Below are positions 15,907 through 23,639 of a DNA stretch of 30,822 nucleotides, one piece after another. Source of the stretch: Prevotellaceae bacterium UBA3627 (GTDB lineage Bacteria > Bacteroidota > Bacteroidia > Bacteroidales > Bacteroidaceae). Below the pieces are notes generated by a model. The model saw nothing but the letters and a program-made list of their open reading frames with translations, did no database searches and had not been told where the DNA came from. The position numbers and the translations under genes were made by a program. Each line of letters starts with the position of its first letter. The first letter of the stretch is position 1. The DNA is taken from the NCBI GenBank assembly GCA_002373375.1, contig DFLE01000012.1, positions 53,038-83,859 of the forward strand, written 5' to 3'.

Positions 15907-16932
15907 ATGAACAAAAAAGTCATCATCACCATCCTGCTCGCACTTGTCACAATGACGGGGCTGGCACAGACATTCACTTGGAGAATAGAAGGAACGGTGG
16001 CAAATGCCGCACCGACTGATACGCTGAATGTCATCGATACAGAGAAACAGAGAAAAATAGCGACGCTGCAAGTCAAAGACGGGAACATCATCCCTACAAG
16101 CGGAACACTTGACGAACCTGCCATCTGCGCTATTAGCAAATCAGGCAGACGCGGATGGATATCCTTTTTTGTTCTGGAAAGCGGCACCGTAAATCTCACG
16201 GTTGATTTGGACTTGGCGTACCTCATACGGACTGGAGGCACACCGATGAATGACGAACTGATGGCCGTACTCGAGGTGCAGAACAATACGGATATAGACT
16301 ACGACACATACGTCAAGAAGATGTGCGAAGTGGTGAGACGTATTGTCAGCAACCATCCAGACCATCCACTGTCTCCATTTCTTATCGGGCAATCCAAGGC
16401 ATTATTCACGTCAACCGAATCAATTGGACTTATAGAGAAGCTGTCCCCCGACTTACAGGCAAGTCCTAAGATGGCCAGGCTGAAAGAGCTTCTTATGCTG
16501 ATGCAGGAAACAGATGAAGGCAAGATGTTCAAGGAACTCACGGGCGTTTCTCCTGATGGCAAGCCGACCGCCATTTCCGACTTCGTGGGGCGAGGCAACT
16601 ATGTGCTTGCTGATTTCTGGGCATCGTGGTGCGGGCCTTGCACGGCTGACATGCCCCATATCATTGCCTTGTACGAGAAATACAAGGACAAAGGGCTGAA
16701 GGTAATCGGAATCACCGTCAGAGACACCCCAGAGAAATCCGACAGCGTCGTGCAGAAATTGGGCATCCCGTTTCCCCAGATTTACGAATCCAAGCCCATG
16801 AGCATCTATGGAGTGACAGGGATTCCCCATAAGATTCTCTTTGCCCCCGACGGCACCATCCTCTCCCGCAGGATTGCAAGCCGCAAAGAACTTGAAAGGA
16901 GGCTTGAGGAAATATTCAACAATAACAAATAA
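15907..16932 (+). CDS. TlpA-like periplasmic thiol-disulfide oxidoreductase with N-terminal DUF4369-type domain
   Basis: A 341-residue exported protein. The signal peptide is MNKKVIITILLALVTMTGLA with cleavage before Gln. Residues about 25-110 form a beta-rich domain like DUF4369, common in Bacteroidetes. Residues about 205-341 are a thioredoxin domain: DFWASWCGPC contains the redox pair Cys242 and Cys245, and GVTGIPHKIL provides the cis-proline. Such TlpA/ResA-type proteins reduce disulfides in the periplasm, for example in cytochrome maturation or in cysteine-containing envelope proteins. It has its own promoter and stands alone, flanked by repeat-rich intergenic DNA. Confidence 0.9.
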   Translation: MNKKVIITILLALVTMTGLAQTFTWRIEGTVANAAPTDTLNVIDTEKQRKIATLQVKDGNIIPTSGTLDEPAICAISKSGRRGWISFFVLESGTVNLTVDLDLAYLIRTGGTPMNDELMAVLEVQNNTDIDYDTYVKKMCEVVRRIVSNHPDHPLSPFLIGQSKALFTSTESIGLIEKLSPDLQASPKMARLKELLMLMQETDEGKMFKELTGVSPDGKPTAISDFVGRGNYVLADFWASWCGPCTADMPHIIALYEKYKDKGLKVIGITVRDTPEKSDSVVQKLGIPFPQIYESKPMSIYGVTGIPHKILFAPDGTILSRRIASRKELERRLEEIFNNNK

Positions 16933-17122
16933 GATGTCTGACATTTTTCTGTTATTTCGATACATTTCGTGACACTTTGATTTTCGCAACCTCGATTTCC
17001 TTGCGATAGAATCCAGCAACGGATATTTGTTTTCGTACATGCGTTTTTCAGCGAAGTACGTAACTCACTGATAATCAGCATCGGGATTGTTCTCAAGATT
17101 GAGAAAAAGCATGAATATGGCC

Positions 17123-17210
17123 GTAAAAGCATAGGTTTCACGCTGTAAAAGCATAGGTTTTACACTGTGAAAGCTATCGAATCAGAGTGTGAAAGCTATC
17201 GAATCACGTT
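17123..17210 (+). repeat. Four-unit 22-bp tandem array with two sequence types
   Basis: Four adjacent units of exactly 22 bases begin at 17123, 17145, 17167 and 17189. Units 1 and 2 read gtaaaagcataggttt then cac or tac. Units 3 and 4 read gtgaaagctatcgaatca. All keep the frame gtRaaagc...ca and most can fold back on themselves (gtaaaa with ttttac in unit 2). The array is intergenic and about 270 bases from the FAD oxidoreductase gene. Confidence 0.85.
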
Positions 17211-17400
17211 GGCAGAGTATGCAAAACGCGATAAACTTCACCAACAATGACATTCAGACATCTGTTTTCTGCGTTTCTTTTCTCTATTTTGCGTTTTCAG
17301 GTTGAGTGTCTCAAAAAAGTCAATTTGTAAGCAAAAACAGCAATTTCACTTACATAATGTCATTTACAAAGCAACAACACATCCACATTTAATTGTATAG

Positions 17401-17440
17401 CAATAATACGACCTTTTTTGATTGTATTATTGTTTTTTTT
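17401..17440. promoter_or_regulatory. Dyad followed by T run, overlapping the -33 region of the next promoter
   Basis: A perfect 9-bp inverted repeat (caataatac at 17401-17409, gtattattg at 17424-17432) with a 14-base loop is followed by eight T residues (17433-17440). By form it is a terminator. By place it covers the -33 region of the promoter for the FAD oxidoreductase, with tttg (17417-17420) in its loop, so it may equally be an operator. Confidence 0.55.
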
Positions 17441-17442
17441 CG

Positions 17443-17450
17443 TAACTTTG
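17443..17450 (+). promoter_or_regulatory. Bacteroidales-type -7 box for the FAD oxidoreductase gene
   Basis: Sequence taactttg is an exact TAnnTTTG match, 30 bases before the start codon. Possible -33 elements are tttg (17417-17420, 22-base spacer) or ttg (17422-17424, 18-base spacer). Confidence 0.6.
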
Positions 17451-17480
17451 CACTGTAAAACGGCACACTGAGAAAGAAGA

Positions 17481-18938
17481 ATGAAATACGATATTCTCAT
17501 AATAGGTTCGGGACTCGGTGCTTTGGAGTGTGGTTACATTCTGAGCCGGCATGGTATGCGGGTGCTTATCCTTGAGCGCCAACAACAGACAGGCGGTTGT
17601 ATGCAGAGCTATCCACGCCGCGGAGCGCATTTCGACACTGGTCTGCACTACGTTGGCGGACTGGCCGAGGGACAACCGTTACACAATACATTTAAGTATC
17701 TCGGACTGCTTGACCTGCCATGGCAACGCCTTGACAGCAACGGCTTTGACCGCATCACCATCTGTGGCGACACATACCGCTTCGCAGAGGGATATGACAG
17801 TTTCACGGAGGAACTGGCACACCATTTCCCTGCTGAGCGCGAGGCACTAAGGGAGTACACCGATATGCTGCGCCGCTCAGACGAGGACCAGCTGAAAGCC
17901 CTCACGCAGCCCACCGCCGCCGAGGACTCGTTGACCGACTGGATGTTCTCCACCAATGCCTACGAGTGGCTGCACGAGAAATTCAGCGACGAGCGACTTA
18001 TCAATGTGCTGTCAGGCGCGTCGCTCAAGATGGAACTGCACAAGGAGACGCTGCCGCTCTTCACCTTCGCCCACGGCAACAGCAGTTTCATACAGAGCAG
18101 CTGGCGTCTGAAAGGCGACGGCAATATGCTCGTGAGCAAGCTGGCTGACGGCATACGCGCCAACGGCGGCGAGATATTGACCGGCTGTGAGGTGACAGAG
18201 CTGATAGAACATGATGGACGCATAACATGCGCAGTATGCGCCGATGGCGAGAGGTATGAGGCGGACACATTTATCTCTAACGCGCACCCCGCACTCACCT
18301 GCTCACTTGTAAAGGAGAGTACGCTGATGCGCAACATATACAAGAAGCGCATGGCAAGGCTGGAGAATACCTACGGTATGTTCACCGTGTCACTGAAACT
18401 GAAGAAAGGCTCACTGCCCTATCTCAACCATAACAAATACATCTACTCCACACCCGACGTATGGCAGATGTCAGAGCCGGGGCAGAGAGGCAAGGGCGTG
18501 CTGGTGTCATGCCCCTGCGCCGACGACCAGCTGGACATACTCACGCCAATGCTGTGGACTGAAGTGGAGCGATGGGCCGACACCACCGTGGGACACCGCG
18601 GCGAGGACTACAAGGCCTTCAAGCAAGCCAAGGCCGAGGAGTGCATAAGGTTGGCAGAGACAGAGATACCAGGTCTGAGCGCTATGGTGGAGCAGATATA
18701 CACCTCTACCCCACTGACCTACCGTGACTACAACCTCACGCCACAGGGTACCGCATACGGCATAAGGAAAGATGCCGCCATGCCAATGATGACGATACTC
18801 ACACCACGCACGCCTGTACCCAACCTGCTGATGACGGGTCAGAACCTCATGCTGCACGGACTGCACGGTGTGACGATGACCGCGCTCTTCACCTGCGCAG
18901 AAGTAATAGGCAGGGAAAAGATCAAAGAGATTATATAA
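17481..18938 (+). CDS. FAD-dependent oxidoreductase, phytoene-desaturase/retinol-saturase-like
   Basis: A 485-residue flavoprotein. The N-terminal Rossmann motif IIGSGLGALE (Gly9, Gly11, Gly13, Glu16) is followed by LILERQQQTGGCMQSYPRRGAHFD-like spacing in the CrtI/CrtISO/retinol-saturase family: an acidic residue that binds the FAD ribose, then TGG and HFDTGLHYVGG. The C-terminal FAD segment is NLLMTGQNLMLHGLHGV. These enzymes saturate, desaturate or isomerise conjugated polyenes. A protein of this class also occurs in some flexirubin-type polyene clusters, so a link with the dehydratase/ketosynthase operon 9 kb upstream is plausible, though it has its own promoter. An unrelated lipid or carotenoid substrate is equally possible; no phytoene synthase gene is present here. 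Confidence 0.8.
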   Translation: MKYDILIIGSGLGALECGYILSRHGMRVLILERQQQTGGCMQSYPRRGAHFDTGLHYVGGLAEGQPLHNTFKYLGLLDLPWQRLDSNGFDRITICGDTYRFAEGYDSFTEELAHHFPAEREALREYTDMLRRSDEDQLKALTQPTAAEDSLTDWMFSTNAYEWLHEKFSDERLINVLSGASLKMELHKETLPLFTFAHGNSSFIQSSWRLKGDGNMLVSKLADGIRANGGEILTGCEVTELIEHDGRITCAVCADGERYEADTFISNAHPALTCSLVKESTLMRNIYKKRMARLENTYGMFTVSLKLKKGSLPYLNHNKYIYSTPDVWQMSEPGQRGKGVLVSCPCADDQLDILTPMLWTEVERWADTTVGHRGEDYKAFKQAKAEECIRLAETEIPGLSAMVEQIYTSTPLTYRDYNLTPQGTAYGIRKDAAMPMMTILTPRTPVPNLLMTGQNLMLHGLHGVTMTALFTCAEVIGREKIKEII

Positions 18939-19008
18939 GGTATGTACGCCACGTTTTGCCAAAATAACCAAAATAACCATTTTATGCGACGAAAAGTTGA
19001 ATAATCAT

Positions 19009-19039
19009 TTTGTGGTTTGAAGAAAATTGCATACCTTTG
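19009..19039 (+). promoter_or_regulatory. Promoter heading the AspT-methylmalonyl-CoA decarboxylase operon
   Basis: The -33 element tttg (19009-19012) and the -7 box tacctttg (19032-19039) are both exact consensus matches separated by 19 bases. This is the best-formed Bacteroidales promoter in the window. About 70 bases of untranslated leader precede the transporter start codon; I see no known riboswitch in it. Confidence 0.75.
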
Positions 19040-19109
19040 CAGATACTAATACTATATTATAAGTCGGCACAACCGGCACAGAACCTGAAAAATAACATAA
19101 AAGCCAAAA

Positions 19110-20798
19110 ATGGATTGGTTACTTTCTCTATTCACCAACACTGATAGCATGGCTCACATAGCACTGCTCTATGCTATAGTAATAGCAATAGGTGTGTACC
19201 TCGGAAAAATAAAAATCGGAGGTATATCACTCGGTGTGACCTTCGTACTGTTCGCAGGCATCGTGGCCGGACACTTAGGGTTCACGGCTCCACTGCCCAC
19301 ACTTACATTCATGCAGGACTTCGGTCTTGTGCTCTTTGTCTTTATGATAGGCCTGCAGGTAGGTCCGGGCTTCTTCTCTAACTTCAAGGAGGGCGGCGTG
19401 ACGCTTAACCTGCTTGCCACATCACTGATACTGCTCAACATCGCCGTGATGTTCGTATGCTACTTCTCATTCTTCAACACCTCTGACCCCAACAACCTGC
19501 CAATGATGGTAGGTGTATTGTATGGTGCTGTAACCAACACCCCGGGTCTCGGTGCGGCTCAGGAGGCGCTCAGTTCTATCATGGGCGGCAACACACCAGC
19601 CATAGCCAACGGCTATGCCTGCGCTTATCCTCTCGGTGTACTCGGCATCATCGGAGGCACCATAGCCATACGCTATATATGTAAGGTGAAGATGCAGAAG
19701 GAGGAGGACGAGCTGGAGGAGCAGGAGGTGAACGACGCCACTAAGCCACACCTGATGCATATCATAGTGGAGAACCAGTTTCTGACCGGCCACACGATGC
19801 TTGAGATACACGACTTCATGAAGCGCGACTTCGTATGCTCACGCATACTGCGCGACGGTCAGCTGATAATACCTAAGAGCACCACCGCGCTTGAGCTGGG
19901 CGACAAAATATACATAGTATGCTCCGAGCAGGACGCTGAGGCGGTACAGGCATTCATAGGTCATGAGACCGTTGTGCCAGAGTTTGCCGAGCAGGAGAAG
20001 ACGAAGCAGATGATAAGCCGCCGCATACTGATAACAAAACCAGAGATAAACGGCAAGACACTGGCCAAACTGCACTTCTCAAGCGTGTATGGCGTGAACG
20101 TCACACGCGTGACGCGACAGGGCATGGACATCTTCGCACGCTCTAACCTGCCCCTGCAGGTGGGCGACAAGCTGATGGTTGTGGGCGACCAGGTGTCTGT
20201 CAACCGCGTATCGTCAGTCTTGGGCAATGCCATCAGACGACTTGACCATCCTAACATTGCCACCATCTTCGTGGGCATCATACTGGGTATCATCTTCGGC
20301 AGTCTGCCTATCCCCGTACCGGGAATACCCATGCCGCTGAAACTGGGTATAGCGGGTGGTCCGCTGATTATAGCGATACTGATAGGCCGCTTCGGCTACA
20401 AGATGCACTTGGTGACATACACCACGACATCGGCAAACCTCATGCTGAGGGAGATAGGCTTGGTGCTGTTCCTCGCCAGCGTGGGCATAAAGGCCGGAGC
20501 CAACTTCGTTGACACCGTGGTGGCAGGTGACGGACTGCTGTACGTGATGACAGGCTTCCTTATCACCATCATACCGGTGCTGATAGTAGGAACGGTGGCA
20601 CGCAAGATATACAAGTTCAACTACTTCACCATCATGGGTATGCTGGCCGGTGCCACTACAGACCCGCCGGCACTGGCATACGCCAACGCCAGTTGTCCGA
20701 AGGACGCGCCAGCCATAGGCTACTCCACGGTATATCCGCTGAGTATGTTCCTGAGAATATTCACGGCGCAGCTGATAGTACTGCTGTGCTGCGGATAA
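19110..20798 (+). CDS. AspT/YidE-family transporter with two RCK_C domains
   Basis: A 562-residue inner-membrane transporter built as two membrane halves around a cytoplasmic core. Residues about 15-195 are membrane segments with GAVTNTPGL. Residues about 205-290 and 305-390 are two TrkA-C (RCK_C) domains, each ending in a LELGDKIYIV- or LQVGDKLMVV-type strand. Residues about 395-562 are the second membrane half, with the matching GATTDPPAL. AspT itself exchanges aspartate for alanine and gains energy from decarboxylation. The substrate here is unknown. Its place at the head of the methylmalonyl-CoA decarboxylase genes (47 bases before the OadG gene) suggests a carboxylate such as succinate, aspartate or propionate. 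Confidence 0.88.
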   Translation: MDWLLSLFTNTDSMAHIALLYAIVIAIGVYLGKIKIGGISLGVTFVLFAGIVAGHLGFTAPLPTLTFMQDFGLVLFVFMIGLQVGPGFFSNFKEGGVTLNLLATSLILLNIAVMFVCYFSFFNTSDPNNLPMMVGVLYGAVTNTPGLGAAQEALSSIMGGNTPAIANGYACAYPLGVLGIIGGTIAIRYICKVKMQKEEDELEEQEVNDATKPHLMHIIVENQFLTGHTMLEIHDFMKRDFVCSRILRDGQLIIPKSTTALELGDKIYIVCSEQDAEAVQAFIGHETVVPEFAEQEKTKQMISRRILITKPEINGKTLAKLHFSSVYGVNVTRVTRQGMDIFARSNLPLQVGDKLMVVGDQVSVNRVSSVLGNAIRRLDHPNIATIFVGIILGIIFGSLPIPVPGIPMPLKLGIAGGPLIIAILIGRFGYKMHLVTYTTTSANLMLREIGLVLFLASVGIKAGANFVDTVVAGDGLLYVMTGFLITIIPVLIVGTVARKIYKFNYFTIMGMLAGATTDPPALAYANASCPKDAPAIGYSTVYPLSMFLRIFTAQLIVLLCCG

Positions 20799-20845
20799 AC
20801 AGCCTGACAACCGAACTTTATCCCGTAACACTTAAACAATATAAT

Positions 20846-21328
20846 ATGAAAAGAAAAGCCCTTCCACTGCTGCTGTCCATGCTGTGTCTCATAAGTCACA
20901 GCATGGACAGCATGGCTTCTACGGCGACGATGAAGTCAGACCAACTGAAACTTGATGACCCGCACGGCTTTGGCATCAGCATCATGTGCATGGGTATCGT
21001 CTTCCTGTGCCTCGCGCTGCTCTACGTGTTCTTCCTCATCTTCGGATGGACTGCCGACAGACGCAGCAAGTTAGCCAACGTGCAACCTATCAAGCCCGTT
21101 GTGCAGACGGCAAAGAAGATAGAGAAGGTCAGACAGGTAACGACAAACATACTGCAAGACGGATTTGAGACGCGCGGACGCGACAAAGAGATATACATAG
21201 CCGTCATATCACTCGCACTGCGACAATATGCCAACGACATACACGACGTGGAGTCTGGTATCATATCCATCAAGCCGCACCATACAGAATGGAGCGCGCA
21301 CAACACCATGATAAACCATAACATCTAA
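20846..21328 (+). CDS. OadG/MmdD-type small membrane subunit of the sodium-pump decarboxylase
   Basis: A 160-residue membrane protein. It starts with a signal-like segment (residues 1-25), then a single helix at about 45-70 (SIMCMGIVFLCLALLYVFF), then a soluble C-terminal tail with EIYIAVISLALRQY, HDVESG and the end motif KPHHTEW. This is the layout of the gamma/delta subunit that links the carboxyltransferase to the membrane subunit. The ATG at 20846 is chosen: earlier in-frame codons lie within the transporter gene. It is 13 bases upstream of a biotin carrier gene. Its signal-peptide codons contain a perfect 16-bp inverted repeat (20871-20912). Its tail is repeated as a free 48-residue protein at 25251-25397. 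Confidence 0.85.
   Translation: MKRKALPLLLSMLCLISHSMDSMASTATMKSDQLKLDDPHGFGISIMCMGIVFLCLALLYVFFLIFGWTADRRSKLANVQPIKPVVQTAKKIEKVRQVTTNILQDGFETRGRDKEIYIAVISLALRQYANDIHDVESGIISIKPHHTEWSAHNTMINHNI
20871..20912 (+). repeat. Perfect 16-bp inverted repeat within the OadG-like coding region
   Basis: Positions 20871-20886 (tgctgtccatgctgtg) are the exact reverse complement of 20897-20912, around the 10-base loop tctcataagt. The stem has 9 GC pairs and would form a stable mRNA hairpin over codons 9-22, within the signal-peptide part. No T run follows. Both arms must also encode acceptable residues (LLSMLC and HSMDSM), so the dyad is unlikely to be a coincidence of coding sequence. Confidence 0.9.
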
Positions 21329-21341
21329 ACAATATACCTAT

Positions 21342-21791
21342 ATGGCAAAATACAACTATACTGTACAGGGCGTTGACTACGAGGTTGACATCATAGAAGT
21401 GGAGGGCACGCTGGCAAAGGTGTCCGTAAACGGAACGGAGTTTGAAGTTGAGATGAAGGAACCAATCTCAACAGGAAAGACATTCAACAGGGCAAAGGCC
21501 GTGAAGCCCGTGGCGGCTCCCGTCACAGGCAGTGCACCGGAACCGGCAAAAACACCAGAACCGGTAAAGGCCGGCGAGGGAACGAAGATATGCTCACCAC
21601 TGCCCGGCACCGTGACATCTGTAGCCGTGAAGGTAGGCGATGCGGTAGCCGCCGGTGACACCGTGGTGGTACTCGAAGCCATGAAAATGCAGAACAACAT
21701 TGAGACCGAGACCGCCGGCACGGTTACATCAGTGATGGTCAATGCAGGAGACTCTGTGATGGAGGGAGCGGTACTGGTGACGATAGCCTGA
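21342..21791 (+). CDS. Biotin carboxyl carrier subunit (first copy)
   Basis: A 149-residue protein with three parts: an N-terminal beta domain (YNYTVQGVDYEVDI), an Ala/Pro-rich swinging linker (about residues 55-80), and a biotinyl domain with EAMKMQNN, where Lys115 carries biotin. It moves CO2 from the carboxyltransferase to the sodium-pumping beta subunit. It lies 13 bases after the OadG-like gene and 73 bases before the OadB-like gene, so these three form the membrane part of the decarboxylase. A second, diverged carrier is encoded at 25394-25801. Confidence 0.95.
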   Translation: MAKYNYTVQGVDYEVDIIEVEGTLAKVSVNGTEFEVEMKEPISTGKTFNRAKAVKPVAAPVTGSAPEPAKTPEPVKAGEGTKICSPLPGTVTSVAVKVGDAVAAGDTVVVLEAMKMQNNIETETAGTVTSVMVNAGDSVMEGAVLVTIA

Positions 21792-21864
21792 CATCTCGTT
21801 ACCCTTTACACATTCTCCATTAATCATTATTCCTTACACATTAATCTTTACTCATTACCATGCT

Positions 21865-23016
21865 ATGACAGAATTTATAATAAACAACCTTAATGAATTT
21901 CTCTCATATACAGGGTTCGCCAATGCCTCGGTGGGCAATCTACTCATGATTTGCGTGGGAGCACTACTGATATGGCTTGCCATAAAGAAAGACTTTGAGC
22001 CACTGCTGCTGATACCCATAGGTCTGGGTATCATACTTGGCAATATCCCCTTCAAGACTGATGCTGGACTGGAGATAGGACTGTATGAAGAAAATTCCGT
22101 ACTCAACATATTCTATCAAGGAGTACGCGGCGGCTGGTATCCACCATTGGTATTTCTCGGCATAGGAGCCATGACCGACTTCTCAGCCCTTATAAGTAAT
22201 CCCAAGCTCATACTTATAGGTGCTGCGGCACAGTTTGGCATATTCGGTGCTTATATGACAGCGCTATACCTCGGCTTTGACCCCAACCAGGCAGCCAGCA
22301 TAGCCATCATAGGCGGAGCAGACGGCCCCACAGCTATTTTCCTCTCAGGAAAGCTTTGTCCGCAGCTTATGGGTGCTGTAGCCGTTTGCGCATATTCATA
22401 TATGGCACTGGTACCAGTGATACAGCCTTTTATCATGAGACTGCTCACCACTGACAAGGAGCGTGTGATAAAGATGAAGCCAGGACGTAAGGTGTCGCAG
22501 ACGGAGCGCATACTTTTCCCCATCATCGGACTGCTGCTGACTACGTTCATCGTTCCGTCGGGACTGCCATTGCTCGGTATGCTCTTCTTCGGCAACCTGC
22601 TGAAGGAAAGCGGCAAGACATCACGACTCGCAAAAACAGCGTCTTCTGCACTTAACGATATCGTAGTGATACTACTCGGTCTGACCGTGGGATGCTCTAC
22701 ACAAGCGTCAGAATTCCTCACTGTCAGCACGATAAAGATTTTCGTACTGGGTGCATTTGCCTTTGTCATTGCAACTGCCAGCGGTGTGATATTCGTTAAA
22801 ATCATGAACTTGTTCCTCAAGAAAGACAACAAGATAAATCCACTTATCGGCAATGCTGGCGTGAGTGCCGTGCCTATGGCGGCACGTATTTCCAACAACC
22901 TCGGACTGGAATATGACAGGCACAACTATCTGTTGATGCACGCCATGGGTCCGAATGTGGCTGGAGTGATAGGCTCTGCCGTAGCTGCCGGCACACTGTT
23001 AGGATTCTTCAGCTAA
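21865..23016 (+). CDS. mmdB: Sodium-translocating decarboxylase beta subunit (MmdB/OadB)
   Basis: A 383-residue inner-membrane protein with about nine to ten helices, near the length of methylmalonyl-CoA decarboxylase MmdB and shorter than Klebsiella OadB. Asp153 in the motif IIGGADGPTAIF matches the conserved sodium-site aspartate of the family, and GNAGVSAVPMAAR near residue 330 is the conserved C-terminal motif. It decarboxylates carboxybiotin and exports Na+. The leader between 21792 and 21864 contains cattaat/ttacacatt-type repeats and a two-codon mini-frame at 21860, neither of obvious function. Together with the carboxyltransferase at 23640 it should form a primary sodium pump. Confidence 0.95.
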   Translation: MTEFIINNLNEFLSYTGFANASVGNLLMICVGALLIWLAIKKDFEPLLLIPIGLGIILGNIPFKTDAGLEIGLYEENSVLNIFYQGVRGGWYPPLVFLGIGAMTDFSALISNPKLILIGAAAQFGIFGAYMTALYLGFDPNQAASIAIIGGADGPTAIFLSGKLCPQLMGAVAVCAYSYMALVPVIQPFIMRLLTTDKERVIKMKPGRKVSQTERILFPIIGLLLTTFIVPSGLPLLGMLFFGNLLKESGKTSRLAKTASSALNDIVVILLGLTVGCSTQASEFLTVSTIKIFVLGAFAFVIATASGVIFVKIMNLFLKKDNKINPLIGNAGVSAVPMAARISNNLGLEYDRHNYLLMHAMGPNVAGVIGSAVAAGTLLGFFS

Positions 23017-23064
23017 AACGACACTTATACTAATCAACATAATAATACTAATCAATCTAACAAT

Positions 23065-23475
23065 ATGAAAATATCAAGAATTGACCACCTCGGCATAGGC
23101 GTGGAGAGCATTGACGCCGTATTGCCTTATTTTGAGAATGTATTGGGACTGAAATGCTACGCCATAGAGGAGGTAGCCGACCAAAAAGTGAAGACAGCCT
23201 TTCTAAAGGTTGGCGAGGTAAAACTGGAACTGCTGGAACCGACATCCCCTGACTCTGCCGTAGCAAAATGGCTTGAGAAAGGAGGCAAGGGCGTACACCA
23301 CGTGGCTTTCGCCGTGGAAGACGGAGTACAAGAGGCACTGATGGAATGTGAGAGCAAAGAGATAAGGCTGATAGACAAAGCACCGCGCCCAGGCGCTGAG
23401 CAGATGATGATAGGATTCCTGCACCCGAAGTCAACGGCGGGAATACTCACAGAGCTATGTGAGCCGAAGAAATAA
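23065..23475 (+). CDS. mce: Methylmalonyl-CoA epimerase
   Basis: A 136-residue VOC-superfamily enzyme, the usual length. Metal ligands fit the family: His8 in IDHLGI, His78/His79 in GVHHVAFAV, and Glu130 in LTELCE. It interconverts the R and S forms of methylmalonyl-CoA, linking the mutase of the succinate pathway to the decarboxylase. It begins 48 bases after the OadB-like gene. A 164-base gap with repeat hairpins separates it from the carboxyltransferase gene. Confidence 0.95.
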   Translation: MKISRIDHLGIGVESIDAVLPYFENVLGLKCYAIEEVADQKVKTAFLKVGEVKLELLEPTSPDSAVAKWLEKGGKGVHHVAFAVEDGVQEALMECESKEIRLIDKAPRPGAEQMMIGFLHPKSTAGILTELCEPKK

Positions 23476-23529
23476 AAGTCACAACACATTTGTCTTAACT
23501 CCTTAACTTCTTAACTTCTGAGGACTCAA

Positions 23530-23575
23530 GAAGTTTTGAGACAAACTCAAGCATAAATGTTTCGACAAGCGAAAC
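23530..23575. repeat. Dispersed repeat with hairpin, related to 1650-1693
   Basis: The sequence aagttttgag, then tcaagcataaat, then a 6-bp stem (gtttcg at 23559-23564, cgaaac at 23570-23575, 5-base loop). The same order of ttttgag/ttaag, aagcataaat and a 6-bp stem appears at 1641-1693. There the stem is gcttgc/gcaagc. The stem sequence differs while pairing is kept. Three cttaact-type units precede it at about 23500-23520. Confidence 0.6.
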
Positions 23576-23639
23576 GGCGCGGCCAGCGAAGTAATGGCGA
23601 AACTTTCGTATTAATTATTTATTATTAATTATCAAAGAA

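Larger units (their letters stand above)
16933..17480. other. Gene-free 548-base intergenic region
   Basis: No coding region, tRNA or rRNA could be supported here. It holds a short dyad right after the TlpA-like stop (atgtc/gacat at 16934-16944, followed by tttt), the four-unit 22-bp array (17123-17210), and a dyad with T run (17401-17440) next to a promoter (17443-17450). The remaining sequence is low-complexity AT-rich DNA with scattered t runs. It is unusually long for this otherwise compact window. Confidence 0.7.

Noticed and set aside
16806..17141. Minus-strand open frames at the end of the TlpA-like gene and in the gap after it
   Set aside because: They run through the TlpA-like coding region and repeats, with no motif or promoter to support them.
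17123..17210. CRISPR-like or tRNA-like element
   Set aside because: The 22-base units are contiguous without spacers and cannot form a cloverleaf.
20214..20831. Long antisense open frame within the AspT-like gene
   Set aside because: Rich in Tyr, His and Gln repeats with no domain resemblance; a shadow of the codon bias in the transporter gene.
20693..20845. Longer N-terminus for the OadG-like protein
   Set aside because: It would overlap the transporter gene out of frame and the added residues do not resemble a signal peptide; the ATG at 20846 does.
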